Assembly (NCBI RefSeq): GCF_016595435.1 | Contig: NZ_JAENIJ010000010.1 | Span: forward strand, 1 to 64,000 | Length of the DNA stretch: 64,000 nt | From: Luteolibacter pohnpeiensis | GTDB taxonomy: Bacteria > Verrucomicrobiota > Verrucomicrobiia > Verrucomicrobiales > Akkermansiaceae | Reading direction: 5' to 3' | In this document: in pieces, positions 1 through 9,148 of the stretch | Numbering within the stretch: the stretch's first letter is position 1 | How the letters are laid out: every line of letters starts with the position of its first letter | The notes under the pieces: model-generated | Databases searched by the model: none | What the model was told of the DNA's origin: nothing | The model's input: only the letters and a program-made list of their open reading frames with translations | Position numbers and translations under genes: made by a program

Positions 1-120
1 CAAAAAAGGTTGTTTGGTCACACATTCAAACCATACCCCGACCGGCTTTCCGTCTATTGATTTTCAACGAAATCGGGCTTAATCCCGTGCCATTCGGGAC
101 GGACCCCGGTCACCGGTCAT

Positions 121-585
121 TCAGTTAGGCGAGGGATTGTATGCATCAAAAATCACTCTGCCTGATATTGCCTCTCCCATAACGCGAGGATCCTTATCAT
201 ATGGCAAACCGAACTCGAGTCCGCCTTGATTATCGATGCAAAAAAATATCTTCTGAAATCGAACCTTACCATTTCCGCTCTCAACATACCCCTCCCCTTC
301 ATAGTAGCCCAGAATGTAATACGGGTTAACAATCGTTATTACAGCCCCAACAGGAACGACCTCTAGATTATCTTTATAAACTGAAGAAAGAGATCCACCA
401 CGAGAGTCAAAATAATAATTCCCATACATCCGCATACCCATATCCGAATCCACCACTAATGATTGGACTATTTCGGATCTCCTCGAGCTCTCAAGATCAT
501 CACCAGTTTTTTTAAAATTATGCGTAGATTCGTCATTACATGAAATTAATCCCACACTGAATAATAAATGCCATATTGTTTTCAT
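121..585 (-). CDS. hypothetical lipoprotein
   Basis: Unrecognised protein of about 154 residues. I start it at the ATG at 583-585 because this gives a textbook lipoprotein signal (MKTIWHLLFSVGLISC, lipobox LISC). The open frame continues up to 789, but that extension looks like non-coding read-through next to an RHS remnant. The mature part holds the motif YYFDSRGGSL, a stretch ending in NPYYILGYYEGEGYV, and a C-terminal region without recognisable domains. It is AT-rich compared with the genes after 2300. Lying just downstream of a truncated RHS core, it could be an orphan partner or immunity-type gene of a lost RHS toxin. That is inference from position only. Confidence 0.55.
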   Translation of the reverse strand: MKTIWHLLFSVGLISCNDESTHNFKKTGDDLESSRRSEIVQSLVVDSDMGMRMYGNYYFDSRGGSLSSVYKDNLEVVPVGAVITIVNPYYILGYYEGEGYVESGNGKVRFQKIFFCIDNQGGLEFGLPYDKDPRVMGEAISGRVIFDAYNPSPN

Positions 586-785
586 AAAGACTTTGGTTTT
601 ATTTACAGAACCCACTTTGAATTGATCGAACTCCGTTCCACCGAAAAACTCATCGTTGAATCGATTCTTATGCCCGTTCAAATCTGCTGCATCTGCAAAT
701 TGATCATTAAAATACATTCTAGAATCAGTATCGGTTGAAGCCATCCAAGGTTCCATTTTTCCAGATACTTTATTACATTTGTAAA

Positions 786-1088
786 TCAAAGTCCATCGTG
801 AACCGTGATGTTGCCAAATGGATCGTATTCCTGGCGAGTGACGACTTGCTCAAGGTTTTGACATTCCATCCCGTTCACGACGTTGCCATTGCCGTCGTAG
901 CAGGGCACATAAGCTCCTGATGCCGTGGCCGTGGAGCTGGTGAATACTTGCTTCCGCACTCGACGCCCCATCCAATCGTAGGTAAACAGAAGTTTCCGAT
1001 AGGACACCCCGGCGGATTGGGCTGCAGTACTTGTGGTCATCGAAGCGAGGCGAATTTTCAGCAAATCAAACGTAATTCTAACCACCAT
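786..1088 (-). pseudogene. RHS-repeat protein remnant
   Basis: A 100-residue open fragment carries hallmarks of the conserved RHS/YD-repeat core: FTYDWMGRRVRKQVF, then YVPCYDGNGNVVNG, then YDPFGNITVHDG. In intact verrucomicrobial RHS proteins a longer segment (the W-N-L-I-A-E-L region) separates the first two motifs. Here they are almost fused, and the frame stops just after YDPFGN, before the STKY...GLYYYGYRYY...GRWLSRDP segment. Both ends and the middle are therefore missing. The flanks are AT-rich and hold no continuation in any frame that I can see. Intact RHS proteins are secreted polymorphic toxins; this copy should be inactive. Confidence 0.7.
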
Positions 1089-1165
1089 CAGAAGTCAATT
1101 TGTCGTTTGTGTCGTAAACCGGAAATAATCATGAATCCCTTGCTCGCCTAACCATATTTAAAATT

Positions 1166-1194
1166 GCTAAACGCAAAGTTCTCTACACCGACCT
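1166..1194 (+). repeat. degenerate direct repeat, copy 1
   Basis: The segment beginning gctaaacgcaaag and ending ctacaccgacc recurs with a few substitutions and insertions at 2188-2218. Both copies follow a short ccatat string. They flank the gene at 1326-1952 and may be leftovers of a duplicated RHS-associated block. Confidence 0.5.
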
Positions 1195-1325
1195 CATGGA
1201 AGCCTTCCTGGATTTTTTATGATTGTGCTCTGAGAAGCTCGTAACCATTTTGTCCGCGTGAGATATCTCTATGAACAGGAGTTTGAGAATCATATCGTAA
1301 GTCGAGGAAATTCTCGACTGAGTCT

Positions 1326-1952
1326 TCATTTAACCAATTTTTCAGCATCACGCAATTCATCTGGCGTCAATAACCTCTTTGAGATCAATGATACTTCATT
1401 TTTTATTTCTTGAATAATATACAATGCACCATATTCTGGAAAATTACCATTTTTATCAACACAACCAATTGATACAACAATTTTAATCTGAGATTGTTTT
1501 GACCAATTTCCGACGTAGCAACATGTAGCATCAACTCGATTAATAACCGCAGTATCGACACCAAAATCTTTTAGCTCAACATCCTGCACCATGCCGACAT
1601 CAGGTATAATTGAATGAATCTCAGTAAACATCCCATCTTTACCAAGCTGATATAATAAGACTCTCCTGGTTTTCAAAAAGCCGAAATTGACAACAACAAA
1701 TTTATCATCTTTGGACCAATTTGCTATAAGTTCCGATAAAGGCGGATTACCCAGTTCCGACTGCACAAATATAGTTGCTAGATTTTTCGGCTTCTTGATA
1801 CTACTTATGTAATACGTCAACTCCTCAGAATCTGATTTTTCACACACAATCTTAAAACGCTTATGTGGAGAATAGGATTCATCAACCGTATCAGCCAGCA
1901 CTCGACCCGATTGACATACAATCAACAAAAAAATGAAAATCCTGATCAGCAT
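1326..1952 (-). CDS. hypothetical exported protein
   Basis: 208 residues, unrecognised. The N-terminus is a typical Sec signal peptide (hydrophobic IRIFIFLLIVC, cleavage near VLA-DT). The mature domain is mixed alpha/beta with motifs such as NWSKDDKFVVVNF and the cysteine pair in ATCCYVGNW. It has no membrane segment after the signal. It lies between the RHS fragment and the degenerate repeat and is AT-rich like its neighbour at 121-585, so it may belong to an acquired RHS island as effector or immunity cargo. No sequence feature proves this. The start at 1950-1952 is supported by the signal peptide. Confidence 0.6.
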   Translation of the reverse strand: MLIRIFIFLLIVCQSGRVLADTVDESYSPHKRFKIVCEKSDSEELTYYISSIKKPKNLATIFVQSELGNPPLSELIANWSKDDKFVVVNFGFLKTRRVLLYQLGKDGMFTEIHSIIPDVGMVQDVELKDFGVDTAVINRVDATCCYVGNWSKQSQIKIVVSIGCVDKNGNFPEYGALYIIQEIKNEVSLISKRLLTPDELRDAEKLVK

Positions 1953-2300
1953 AGAATTACTTTCTCTTTCCAGTGAAAACCGAATGAACCATTACACGAC
2001 TCTCTATAGACACTAATTTGAGAATCAAAACAATCTTTAAAAAGGACTGCCTCATTTTAACCTCCAGTGCTCAATCTCGCCGAAGGTCTGGTCGTTGGTC
2101 GGGGCACTTCGAAAGCAGCGACTTCGGCGTTGCTCCCCGGTGTGGTCAATCGCTTGATTGGCTCGGGTTGCACCCATATCTGGACCTGCTAAAACGCAAA
2201 GTGTTCTACACCGATCCCCTAGGGTTTAAACCACGATCATTTGAAGTGAATTAGAATTCTGGCCAAGAGCGCGGAGGACTCCACCTCCTAGACAGGAGAA
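1953..2300. other. gene-free stretch with decayed sequence
   Basis: No convincing gene. An open stretch at 2018-2254 (+) has no start context and an odd composition, and I see no homology in it. The interval contains copy 2 of the degenerate repeat and is otherwise unexplained; it separates the RHS-derived region from the Hsp70 module. Confidence 0.5.
2188..2218 (+). repeat. degenerate direct repeat, copy 2
   Basis: Partner of the copy at 1166-1194: gctaaaacgcaaag, then ttctacaccgat. It has two small insertions relative to copy 1. Confidence 0.5.
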
Positions 2301-3446
2301 TTAATTTTCGTCGATATTCGGAAAATTGTCAGAAAGCCAGTGGGTCGAAATCAAATCGACTAGCTCGAATTTGCGCACGCCAGCTTCCTGAGTGCGGCTT
2401 ACTCGCACGCGAACACGGATCATTCCCTCTGGATCTAGATTCGCGAGATTTCCAAAGGTAGCTTCATCCTTTTTACTCTCGAAAGCCGCCTTGAGCCGTC
2501 TGCCCATGGTGCTTTCCGCATCGACTTCAAATTCCGGTGACGGCTCCCCCATTTCACCCGGGTGACCGAATTTTGGATTGTATAGGATGAGCCGGAGTTT
2601 TGGGACATTCGAGGCCTCTTGCTGCAAATCATCGCCTGATGTTGTCGTGCGCAAGCGTGCGAGTAGGCGGAACTCAGAGGTATCTTCGCCATTTTCCGCC
2701 AAGAAAACGGGCCATGGAACCTGACTGTAGCGGACAAACTGTTTCCAATCCAAACGCCACTCGCCTTTTTCCCGATAGAACACCGCATCAATCGTTTCGG
2801 TGTCTGTTTTCCAGCGGGTTGAAATCGCTTTGCGTCCATTGCAGCGCAAAACCTGCCCCCCCGCGTAGTGCAAGCTCCGAAGATCGATGTCAGCCATCGG
2901 GTTCGAACGATAAAACCGATCGATTGCCCCAACGATATCCACGGGATCATGAACAAACTGGTTTTTCGCTTCCGGAGTTTTCGCATTCAGGAAGCCACCT
3001 AGCGTGGACGCAAACTGAGGATAGGCATCCTGGATAAATCCCGCATCTTCTGAAACCAAGTTTCGCGTAACCCGGGTGTCCGGCACATCTTTCGTTTGCT
3101 GTGGGTGCGACTTGAATTTCACGGCTACCACGATCGCCACTAGGAGAACCACCCAGAACAGGATCAGCTTGGTGGCCAGTTTTCCTGCCTTTTCGCGTTT
3201 TTTACGTTCTTCAATGCTGCTGGAACTCTCACGCCGGACAGGAATTTGCCCTTCGGTAGAAAGCATTTCAGGTTTAGCAAACACCGCCATGGCACGGGTT
3301 GCAGCGGATGGGCGCTTCTGGACTCCGATGCATGGATTCTCGCCACAATTACCACAAAGTCGCTCACCTGGAGCGGCTTGCAGAATAGATTGAAAGAGCG
3401 TGCCACACCGGCCGCAATGAAACCACGCGTTGTTTTCGTCGTTCAC
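2301..3446 (-). CDS. zinc-ribbon, single-pass membrane protein of the Hsp70 module
   Basis: 381 residues. An N-terminal zinc ribbon (WFHCGRCGTLF, then LCGNCGENPC, residues about 8-40) is followed by a basic linker rich in K/R/E and one membrane helix (about 93-111). The remaining 270 residues would lie outside the cytoplasm. The C-terminal domain resembles that of the upstream gene at 3456-4691. Shared features in the same order are an A-K-T segment, a G-x-W/L-x-x-DW strand, an LRL/IRM strand, a basic V-R-V strand and a terminal HWL/DWL. The gene follows its paralogue by 9 bp, so they are almost certainly co-transcribed. I recognise no named family. The cytoplasmic zinc ribbon with an external domain suggests an anchored adaptor linked to the Hsp70 encoded upstream. 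Confidence 0.75.
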   Translation of the reverse strand: MNDENNAWFHCGRCGTLFQSILQAAPGERLCGNCGENPCIGVQKRPSAATRAMAVFAKPEMLSTEGQIPVRRESSSSIEERKKREKAGKLATKLILFWVVLLVAIVVAVKFKSHPQQTKDVPDTRVTRNLVSEDAGFIQDAYPQFASTLGGFLNAKTPEAKNQFVHDPVDIVGAIDRFYRSNPMADIDLRSLHYAGGQVLRCNGRKAISTRWKTDTETIDAVFYREKGEWRLDWKQFVRYSQVPWPVFLAENGEDTSEFRLLARLRTTTSGDDLQQEASNVPKLRLILYNPKFGHPGEMGEPSPEFEVDAESTMGRRLKAAFESKKDEATFGNLANLDPEGMIRVRVRVSRTQEAGVRKFELVDLISTHWLSDNFPNIDEN

Positions 3447-3455
3447 GGAATGCTT

Positions 3456-4691
3456 TTATGGGTTTAACCAGTCGATGTGAAGAAACTCTGCAATGATCCA
3501 CTGATTGGGAAGCGAATCCGGCGGCGCGGGTGCAATTCTTAGAGTGACCCGGTATTCATTGCCACTTTGCCGGGTGATCAAACCGGGAGTAAACAACCGC
3601 CGGAAGCGGTCTTCGACCTCGGTGCCCCTTTTCAAATATCCCCAAAGCAACGTTTCTCGACCTGGACCTGCCATCCGGATGCTGACGTATTGTTCTTCCG
3701 GCATGGAGAACGTGTACATTTCGCTGACCGACACTTCTGCCCGTATGATTCCACCTTCCGTGCCACCTTTGGCCAATTCTTTGAATGTTTTATAGCCGTG
3801 CCCGGTGGACGCTTCCCAGTCGATCAGCAATTTCCCATGATCTCGTAAAAAGTAATATTGAAAGGTCGAGAGATTGGGAAAACTCCCGGAGAGACAGGCG
3901 AAATCCCGGTTATCGACTTTGCGCAGCGTCCACTCGGCACTGTCTGGAGTCGCCCAACCAGACGCGATGTTTAAAGGTTTCCATTCTTTCCGTAAAATTG
4001 GCTCCAACTCTTTGCTGTTACGGATCATTGGCAGCACTTCATCCAATGTTTTCGCCGTTGCATACTGGGCCATCATCTGTTGGGCCTCGGCAACGGTATT
4101 TCCACCCATGTCAAAGTCCGCGGGGTCATAGACGATTTCAGGTTCGTCGACGACAATCTTGTGATAATCATTCTTCGCATCATTACCGACCGTCTTTTTC
4201 ATGATGTAAGGACGGACTACGATCCCTGTCACCAGGATGACCAAAACCAGTACGGCACTGATCACCATCCAGCGCACTGGATGAGATGTTTGAGTTCCCC
4301 ACTGATCTCCTTCACGACGAACCACCGTTTCTGCCGGTTTGTGAACAGCCGTTCCCGAAGGTTCAGCTCGGCGCGGGGCTTCATCACTATCGGAGATCGT
4401 CCGCACCCGCTGCTGTTTTTTTACAGCATTCGGATTCTCCGCAACTTCCAAACGTTCAACAACTGGATAGTCATCCTCGTCCAGTTCCGGACTGACATAA
4501 AGTTGCGGCGGCTCCACATCAAATTCTCGCGGTTGCAGCATTTTCGGACGCCGCAAATCATCGTTGCGCTTTTTAGGCAGTTTTTTCCGTGCCGCGATCT
4601 GCTCTTCCTCGGTTAACTCGACATCGGCCCAATCATCTTCAGGAGAAACTTCGGGGACGTGGTTGTTCGGATCGTGATTCTTGGAGTCCAT
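3456..4691 (-). CDS. single-pass membrane protein, paralogue of the zinc-ribbon protein
   Basis: About 411 residues from the ATG at 4689-4691 (MDSKNHDPNN). A longer GTG-initiated form to 4742 is open but adds a poor N-terminus. Residues about 1-130 are acidic and low-complexity (EDDWADVELTEEEQ, SPELDEDDYPVVE) with no zinc ribbon. One membrane helix follows (MVISAVLVLVILVTGIVV), then an external domain of about 230 residues that parallels the neighbouring zinc-ribbon protein. It sits 9 bp upstream of that protein and about 60 bp downstream of the Hsp70 gene on the same strand. The acidic cytoplasmic tail could dock the chaperone, but this is inference. No enzyme motif is visible. Confidence 0.72.
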   Translation of the reverse strand: MDSKNHDPNNHVPEVSPEDDWADVELTEEEQIAARKKLPKKRNDDLRRPKMLQPREFDVEPPQLYVSPELDEDDYPVVERLEVAENPNAVKKQQRVRTISDSDEAPRRAEPSGTAVHKPAETVVRREGDQWGTQTSHPVRWMVISAVLVLVILVTGIVVRPYIMKKTVGNDAKNDYHKIVVDEPEIVYDPADFDMGGNTVAEAQQMMAQYATAKTLDEVLPMIRNSKELEPILRKEWKPLNIASGWATPDSAEWTLRKVDNRDFACLSGSFPNLSTFQYYFLRDHGKLLIDWEASTGHGYKTFKELAKGGTEGGIIRAEVSVSEMYTFSMPEEQYVSIRMAGPGRETLLWGYLKRGTEVEDRFRRLFTPGLITRQSGNEYRVTLRIAPAPPDSLPNQWIIAEFLHIDWLNP

Positions 4692-4754
4692 TGAGCGGGG
4701 CGACGCTAGAACTACGGTCCTGACCATGCAAGCCGACAACACAACCGATTTAGG

Positions 4755-6545
4755 TCATTCTCCGAGCTGTCGCTGCAAGGCCTCGTCCATGGCCTTTTCC
4801 ACCAATCGCGCCGCGAGCGCCTCGGTCGCGGAATCGAGCCGTTGCACCGCTGCCTTGAGTGGATTGGCTGCGCCTGCTTGCATCGCCTGCTTCACTTCTG
4901 ACATCGCGGTCAAAATCGTTTCCCGTTCATCAGCTTCAGCCAACCCCTGTTCCAGAACCATTTCGACAGCAGGCAGCAACTCCTCCGCCTTTAAACGAGC
5001 CTCGGTGAAAATCCGTTGGGCCATGTCCTCAAATGCGTAGTCCACGGATTGTCCGATCATGGTTTCGACCGCCGCATCATCGACATCGACCGCCGCGCTT
5101 TCGATCCGAACCACGGTATCCGTTCCAGTCGCGACATCGCGGGCAAGAACTTCCAGAATGCCATTCTCATCGATCTTAAATTGCACCCCTACCCGGGCCT
5201 GACCTTTCGGTGCGGATTCGAAATTCACCTCAAATGCGCCGAGTTCCCAGTTATCTGCAGCCATTTCACGCTCACCTTGCAGAACCCTCACCCGCATGGC
5301 GGCCTGGCCGTCCGCCGCATTGGTGAACATTTCCCCTGCCTTGCACGGAATGGTTGTGTTCCGGGGAATCAGAACATTCATCAAGCCTCCGAACGTTTCG
5401 ATGCCGAGGCTCAACGGCGTCACATCCAGCAGCACCATTTTCCGCAAGGCCCCACTCAAAACCCCCGCCTGGATGGTGGCGCCGAGAGCAATTGCCTCGT
5501 CGGGATGTTGTGAAACGTCTGGCTCCCGGCCAAAAAACTCTGCGACTGCGGTGCGGACCGCGGGAATCCGGGTGCTGCCACCAACCAGCACCACGGCGCT
5601 GAGGTCATTCGCATTCAATCCGGCATCGACCATCGCCTGGCGGCAATGACGCAGGGTTTTGGCAATCCATGGACGTGCCAGCTCTTCCATGCGTTCTCGT
5701 GTCACGGGCAGACCGATGCTTTTTTCTCCGTCGTAAAACGGCACCTGAAATTCCGTCTGTTCGGTTGAGGATAGGGCTTTTTTGACACGTTCCGCCTCTG
5801 CCAAGAATCGGACTTTCGCAGCAGGCTCAAGTTGAGCTTCCTCAAGGCCCGCAGCTTGCAGCACATGCTGTAAAATCAGCCGATCCAAATCGTCCCCACC
5901 CAACCGGGTGTCGCCATGGGTTGCCAGAACCTGAAAAACACCATCCTGCATTTCCAGGATGCTCAGATCGAAGGTTCCACCGCCCAAATCGTAGACGGCG
6001 ACCCGTGCTCGCTCTTCCAGTTTGTCCAGGCCATAAGCCAACGCGGCAGCAGTCGGCTCGTTGATGATTCTCACGACTTCCAGGCCAGCCATTTCGCCAG
6101 CGCGCATCGTTGCCGCCCGTTGACCATCATTGAAATACGCAGGCACCGTGATCACAGCTTTGGTCACCTCTCGCTCGAGGCGCCACTCCGCGATGCGCTT
6201 CATTTCACGCAAAATCTCGGCGCTGATTTCTTCGGGAGATTTCCCGAGAACCAACGGGAGCCCGGCTTGCGACCAATCGAGAGGTAGCGAAAAATCGTCC
6301 GCGAGATCGTCTCGACGTCTGCCGATCAAGCGCTTCACGCTCGTAACCACCCGTCCTGGCTCCGCAGCCCTCTGCCGAAGGGCCTTTTCACCCACAGCGG
6401 TCGCACCATCTTTCGACAGCCAGACCGCGCTTGGCGTGATCCGTTTGCCTTCTTCATTGGCCAGCAAAATGGGAAATCCTGAATCGACTACGCCTACAGC
6501 CGAATTCGTGGTGCCTAGATCGATTCCCAAAATAATGTCGCTCAC
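4755..6545 (-). CDS. Hsp70 family chaperone, short DnaK-like
   Basis: 596 residues with the full Hsp70 ATPase signatures: IILGIDLGTTNSAVGV at the N-terminus, VYDLGGGTFDLSIL near 190, and VVLVGGSTRIPAV near 310. A substrate-binding domain follows (LLDVTPLSLGIETFGG, about 370-385). The helical lid is shorter than in E. coli DnaK (638 residues), and there is no EEVD or glutamine-rich tail, so length and end resemble HscA-type or orphan Hsp70s. Translation starts at GTG. No dnaJ or grpE lies nearby; the downstream neighbours are two membrane proteins and the upstream one is an AraC regulator. This suggests a specialised chaperone rather than the housekeeping DnaK. Confidence 0.9.
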   Translation of the reverse strand: MSDIILGIDLGTTNSAVGVVDSGFPILLANEEGKRITPSAVWLSKDGATAVGEKALRQRAAEPGRVVTSVKRLIGRRRDDLADDFSLPLDWSQAGLPLVLGKSPEEISAEILREMKRIAEWRLEREVTKAVITVPAYFNDGQRAATMRAGEMAGLEVVRIINEPTAAALAYGLDKLEERARVAVYDLGGGTFDLSILEMQDGVFQVLATHGDTRLGGDDLDRLILQHVLQAAGLEEAQLEPAAKVRFLAEAERVKKALSSTEQTEFQVPFYDGEKSIGLPVTRERMEELARPWIAKTLRHCRQAMVDAGLNANDLSAVVLVGGSTRIPAVRTAVAEFFGREPDVSQHPDEAIALGATIQAGVLSGALRKMVLLDVTPLSLGIETFGGLMNVLIPRNTTIPCKAGEMFTNAADGQAAMRVRVLQGEREMAADNWELGAFEVNFESAPKGQARVGVQFKIDENGILEVLARDVATGTDTVVRIESAAVDVDDAAVETMIGQSVDYAFEDMAQRIFTEARLKAEELLPAVEMVLEQGLAEADERETILTAMSEVKQAMQAGAANPLKAAVQRLDSATEALAARLVEKAMDEALQRQLGE

Positions 6546-6587
6546 CCCGCCACCATCGGGTCGGTCGGCGGTTCTGAAAACAGAAAA

Positions 6588-7502
6588 CTAGCAGCGGCGC
6601 ATCCGGGCCAACCAAACACTGGGTGTGTTTCCCATTTCTTCACGAAATGCTTTCGCAAAATGACTGAGACTTTGGTAGCCGACCATTGAGGCGACCTCCG
6701 CCACTTTTGCCGTGCCAGAGTCAAAAAACTGACAGGCCCGCTCCACGCGTAGCCGACGCAAATGGCGCTGCAAGGTTTTCCCGGTCTCGTGGCTCACCCT
6801 GCGGGAAAGATGGTGCGGCGCGACGCCCACTTCTTTTGCAAGAGCCACCAGATCCAAAGGCAAATGCAGCCGACGCATCAGCAAATCGAGCGCGCGGCGA
6901 ACCGCGTCACGCTTTTGCGCGACCTGCAGCGCTGGCTTCACCTCGGGGGCAGGGTCCATTTCCTGTTCCCGCAACAAGCGCAATCCAGCCCATTCAAGCA
7001 GATGCTGTTCAACCTGGCTGATATCGGTGGTCGTTTGCAATAGCTCACACAAATCCTTTTCCCAAACTCCCATCAGGCCGCAAAACGCCACACCAGTGCC
7101 GTCGAGCAACCACTTGCCTAGCTGAGGATGAAGGAATGAGGGATTGCTCCCCAGGCGTTGTTCCAGCCACTCGCGTGAAATCGCAACCACCTCGACGTCA
7201 TGTTCGCCTGGAAAACGCATGCACGACCAATCCGCAGGTTTTCCCCCGCCCGTCATTGCAAACATTCCGGGTTTAAGGATAAATCGATCCTTTTCTCCCC
7301 AAAGCAGCCCACTTCCGCTGCGGTTCAACCATAGCCAAACCTGGCCATCCGAGGAATTTTTCCATCGCCAGCCCCCGGCTACGGTTTTCCCGGAAATCCG
7401 CCCACAGCGCATCCCAGGCGTTTCCAACCACCAGGTTTCTCCCACGCGGGCAGGCACGGCTGCCTTAGCCGGACCACGATTGTTTGCGATCTGCGCGTTC
7501 AC
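6588..7502 (-). CDS. AraC family transcriptional regulator
   Basis: 304 residues. The C-terminal third (about 200-304) is an AraC double helix-turn-helix: LDLVALAKEVGVAPHHLSRR forms the first HTH and VAEVASMVGYQSLSHFAKAF the second, ending with the usual GNTPSVW. The N-terminal part resembles a cupin-like sensing domain (GEKDRFILKPGMFAMTGGG) with no recognised ligand signature. Translation appears to start at GTG (7500-7502). It lies 42 bp upstream of the Hsp70 gene on the same strand and divergent from recO, with a 98-bp intergenic region between. It is the obvious candidate regulator of the Hsp70/membrane-protein module. Confidence 0.88.
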   Translation of the reverse strand: MNAQIANNRGPAKAAVPARVGETWWLETPGMRCGRISGKTVAGGWRWKNSSDGQVWLWLNRSGSGLLWGEKDRFILKPGMFAMTGGGKPADWSCMRFPGEHDVEVVAISREWLEQRLGSNPSFLHPQLGKWLLDGTGVAFCGLMGVWEKDLCELLQTTTDISQVEQHLLEWAGLRLLREQEMDPAPEVKPALQVAQKRDAVRRALDLLMRRLHLPLDLVALAKEVGVAPHHLSRRVSHETGKTLQRHLRRLRVERACQFFDSGTAKVAEVASMVGYQSLSHFAKAFREEMGNTPSVWLARMRRC

Positions 7503-7600
7503 GCCGACACCTTATTGCGATTCATTCTCAATTACAATCAAATTTCTGTGAAATTCGTTGATCGCTTGATTGCCCGGTCGACTTCCAAGAAGCTGGATCT

Positions 7601-8164
7601 GTGCAAGCCACTCTCATTCGGCTCACCCGCCTTACGGACACCAGCTTGATCGCGCATTGGCTCACTCTGGACTGTGGGTTGATCAAAACCGTGGCAAAAG
7701 GGGCACGGCGTCCGAAAAGCCCTTTCGCCGGGAAATTGGATTTATTTTTCAGCGGTGAAATCACATTTTCACGCGCCCGCCGGGGAGAACTTCACCCGCT
7801 CAAGGAGGTGGTGATCCATCATTGGCGTGAGGGGTTGCGAAAAAGTTACGCCTCCACCCTGCTCGCGGCCTATTGTTGCCAACTGCTTGAGCTTGCGATG
7901 GAGCCGGATCACCCGGAGCCGGAATTGCACGATCTTTTGGACCGTGCCCTGGGACATCTTGAAGCGGCTCCGCCAACCATGCGGGCCTTGCTCCATTTCG
8001 AGAATGAATTAGTCCGCATCCTTGGAGTTGCTCACCACCAGACTAGCGCCGATAGGTCATTGCGAGAAACTTTGGGCAGGCTCCCGGGTTCACGTACTGA
8101 ATTGATTGATCGACTCACCCCGGCTGCGGATTTCCGCTCGTCAAACGGTGATCTGAACTCCTAA
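7601..8164 (+). CDS. recO: DNA repair protein RecO-like
   Basis: 187 residues starting at GTG. The N-terminal OB-fold pattern fits RecO: a strand with LIRLTRLTDTSLIAHWLT, then LIKTVAKGARRPKSPFAG, which matches the K-G-x-R-x-x-KSxFxG motif of the family, then a strand around LDLFF. The following helical region (ELHPLKEVVIHHWREGLRKSY, LLAAYCCQLLELAMEP) matches the RecO C-terminal half. It is shorter than the usual 230-250 residues, and the C-terminal zinc-binding cysteines are absent, as in many short RecO proteins. RecO loads RecA in the RecFOR gap-repair pathway. The next gene follows after 18 bp. Confidence 0.75.
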   Translation: MQATLIRLTRLTDTSLIAHWLTLDCGLIKTVAKGARRPKSPFAGKLDLFFSGEITFSRARRGELHPLKEVVIHHWREGLRKSYASTLLAAYCCQLLELAMEPDHPEPELHDLLDRALGHLEAAPPTMRALLHFENELVRILGVAHHQTSADRSLRETLGRLPGSRTELIDRLTPAADFRSSNGDLNS

Positions 8165-8182
8165 CTTTAAAGCTACTTCGCA

Positions 8183-9088
8183 ATGGACTCTTCAACCGCC
8201 AATCTCATCGCCATGCTTCGCGAGCGCATCGATTCCCTGCGCAATGCTGGAAATCTCGAGGAAGCAGTTCACGCGGCCAGCGCTGCCGTGGAAAAATGCC
8301 AGCAATCACTGGGACCGGATCTGGAACATATCGACGCGTTTGCCACCGCTCTCGAAATTCGTGCGGAAATCCAGCGCGAGCTGGGAAATCTCGATTCCGC
8401 ACGGGATGACTACCGGCAGGCGATCGATCAACTGGATCAGCGGCCGGACCGCATGGATCAGCTGGGCCGATTGTATGCGGGTCTCGGGGCTGCCCAGGAT
8501 GCATTGGGCGAGCCAGACCGTGCAGCAGTTGCCTGGGAACGCGCGATCGGCTTTTTTGAAAAAGTCGAGCCACCGCTTTTGCTCGATGTCGCTGCCTTGC
8601 GCAACAATCTGGGTTTCCTGAAAAAGGCGGATGGCAATCTCGACGACGCGGAGTCGCATTTTCTGCGGTCTTTGGAAATCCTGCATGGCGTGCACGGCAA
8701 CGAGCACGAGGAAACGGCTTCCGTGTCGAACAATCTCGGAGCGCTTTATCAATCTGCGGGATTCTTTGAGCAGGCACGTGAGATGCACATGATGGCATTG
8801 GAAGCGCGCCGCGCGCTGTTGGGAGAGGAACATCCGGACACCGCCCAATCCCACAACAACCTCGCGCTTGCACTTTTATCCACCGGCGACCGTTCGTGGG
8901 CCAGAAGGCACTTCGAAAAAGCGCTATCTGGCTTTGAATCATTGGGTTCCGATTATGCGGCGGATCTGGAGGCCGTCGCGGAGAACTACTGTGACTTTTT
9001 GCGTTCAGAAGGAGAATCGACCCTTGCGGAGGTAATCGCTGGACGTGTGCGGGAGGTTCTCGGTACGAATCAGACAGTGCCAGCCTGA
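8183..9088 (+). CDS. tetratricopeptide-repeat protein
   Basis: 301 residues with no signal peptide, so cytoplasmic. It consists almost entirely of TPR units of the kinesin-light-chain spacing: ALEIRAEIQRELGNLDSARDD, LAALRNNLGFLKKADGNLDDAE, VSNNLGALYQSAGFFEQAREM and SHNNLALALLSTGDRSWARRH mark successive repeats between about residues 55 and 265. TPR arrays mediate protein-protein contacts; no partner can be named. It follows recO by 18 bp and may be co-transcribed with it. Confidence 0.85.
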   Translation: MDSSTANLIAMLRERIDSLRNAGNLEEAVHAASAAVEKCQQSLGPDLEHIDAFATALEIRAEIQRELGNLDSARDDYRQAIDQLDQRPDRMDQLGRLYAGLGAAQDALGEPDRAAVAWERAIGFFEKVEPPLLLDVAALRNNLGFLKKADGNLDDAESHFLRSLEILHGVHGNEHEETASVSNNLGALYQSAGFFEQAREMHMMALEARRALLGEEHPDTAQSHNNLALALLSTGDRSWARRHFEKALSGFESLGSDYAADLEAVAENYCDFLRSEGESTLAEVIAGRVREVLGTNQTVPA

Positions 9089-9148
9089 ATCATTCGCCCG
9101 AAACCGGATGATGCGGGTTGTTAATTTGAACCCAATTTGATTTCCCAA

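Noticed and set aside
1..120. String cggaccccggtcaccggtc considered as a mobile-element end
   Set aside because: No transposase or matching second end in the window; cannot be supported.
586..789. N-terminal extension of the lipoprotein at 121-585
   Set aside because: A good lipobox signal begins at the internal ATG; the extension has no protein-like features.
2018..2254. Open frame of 78 codons after the RHS-associated region
   Set aside because: Arg/Ser-rich translation with no homology I can see; it overlaps the degenerate repeat, so more likely decayed DNA.
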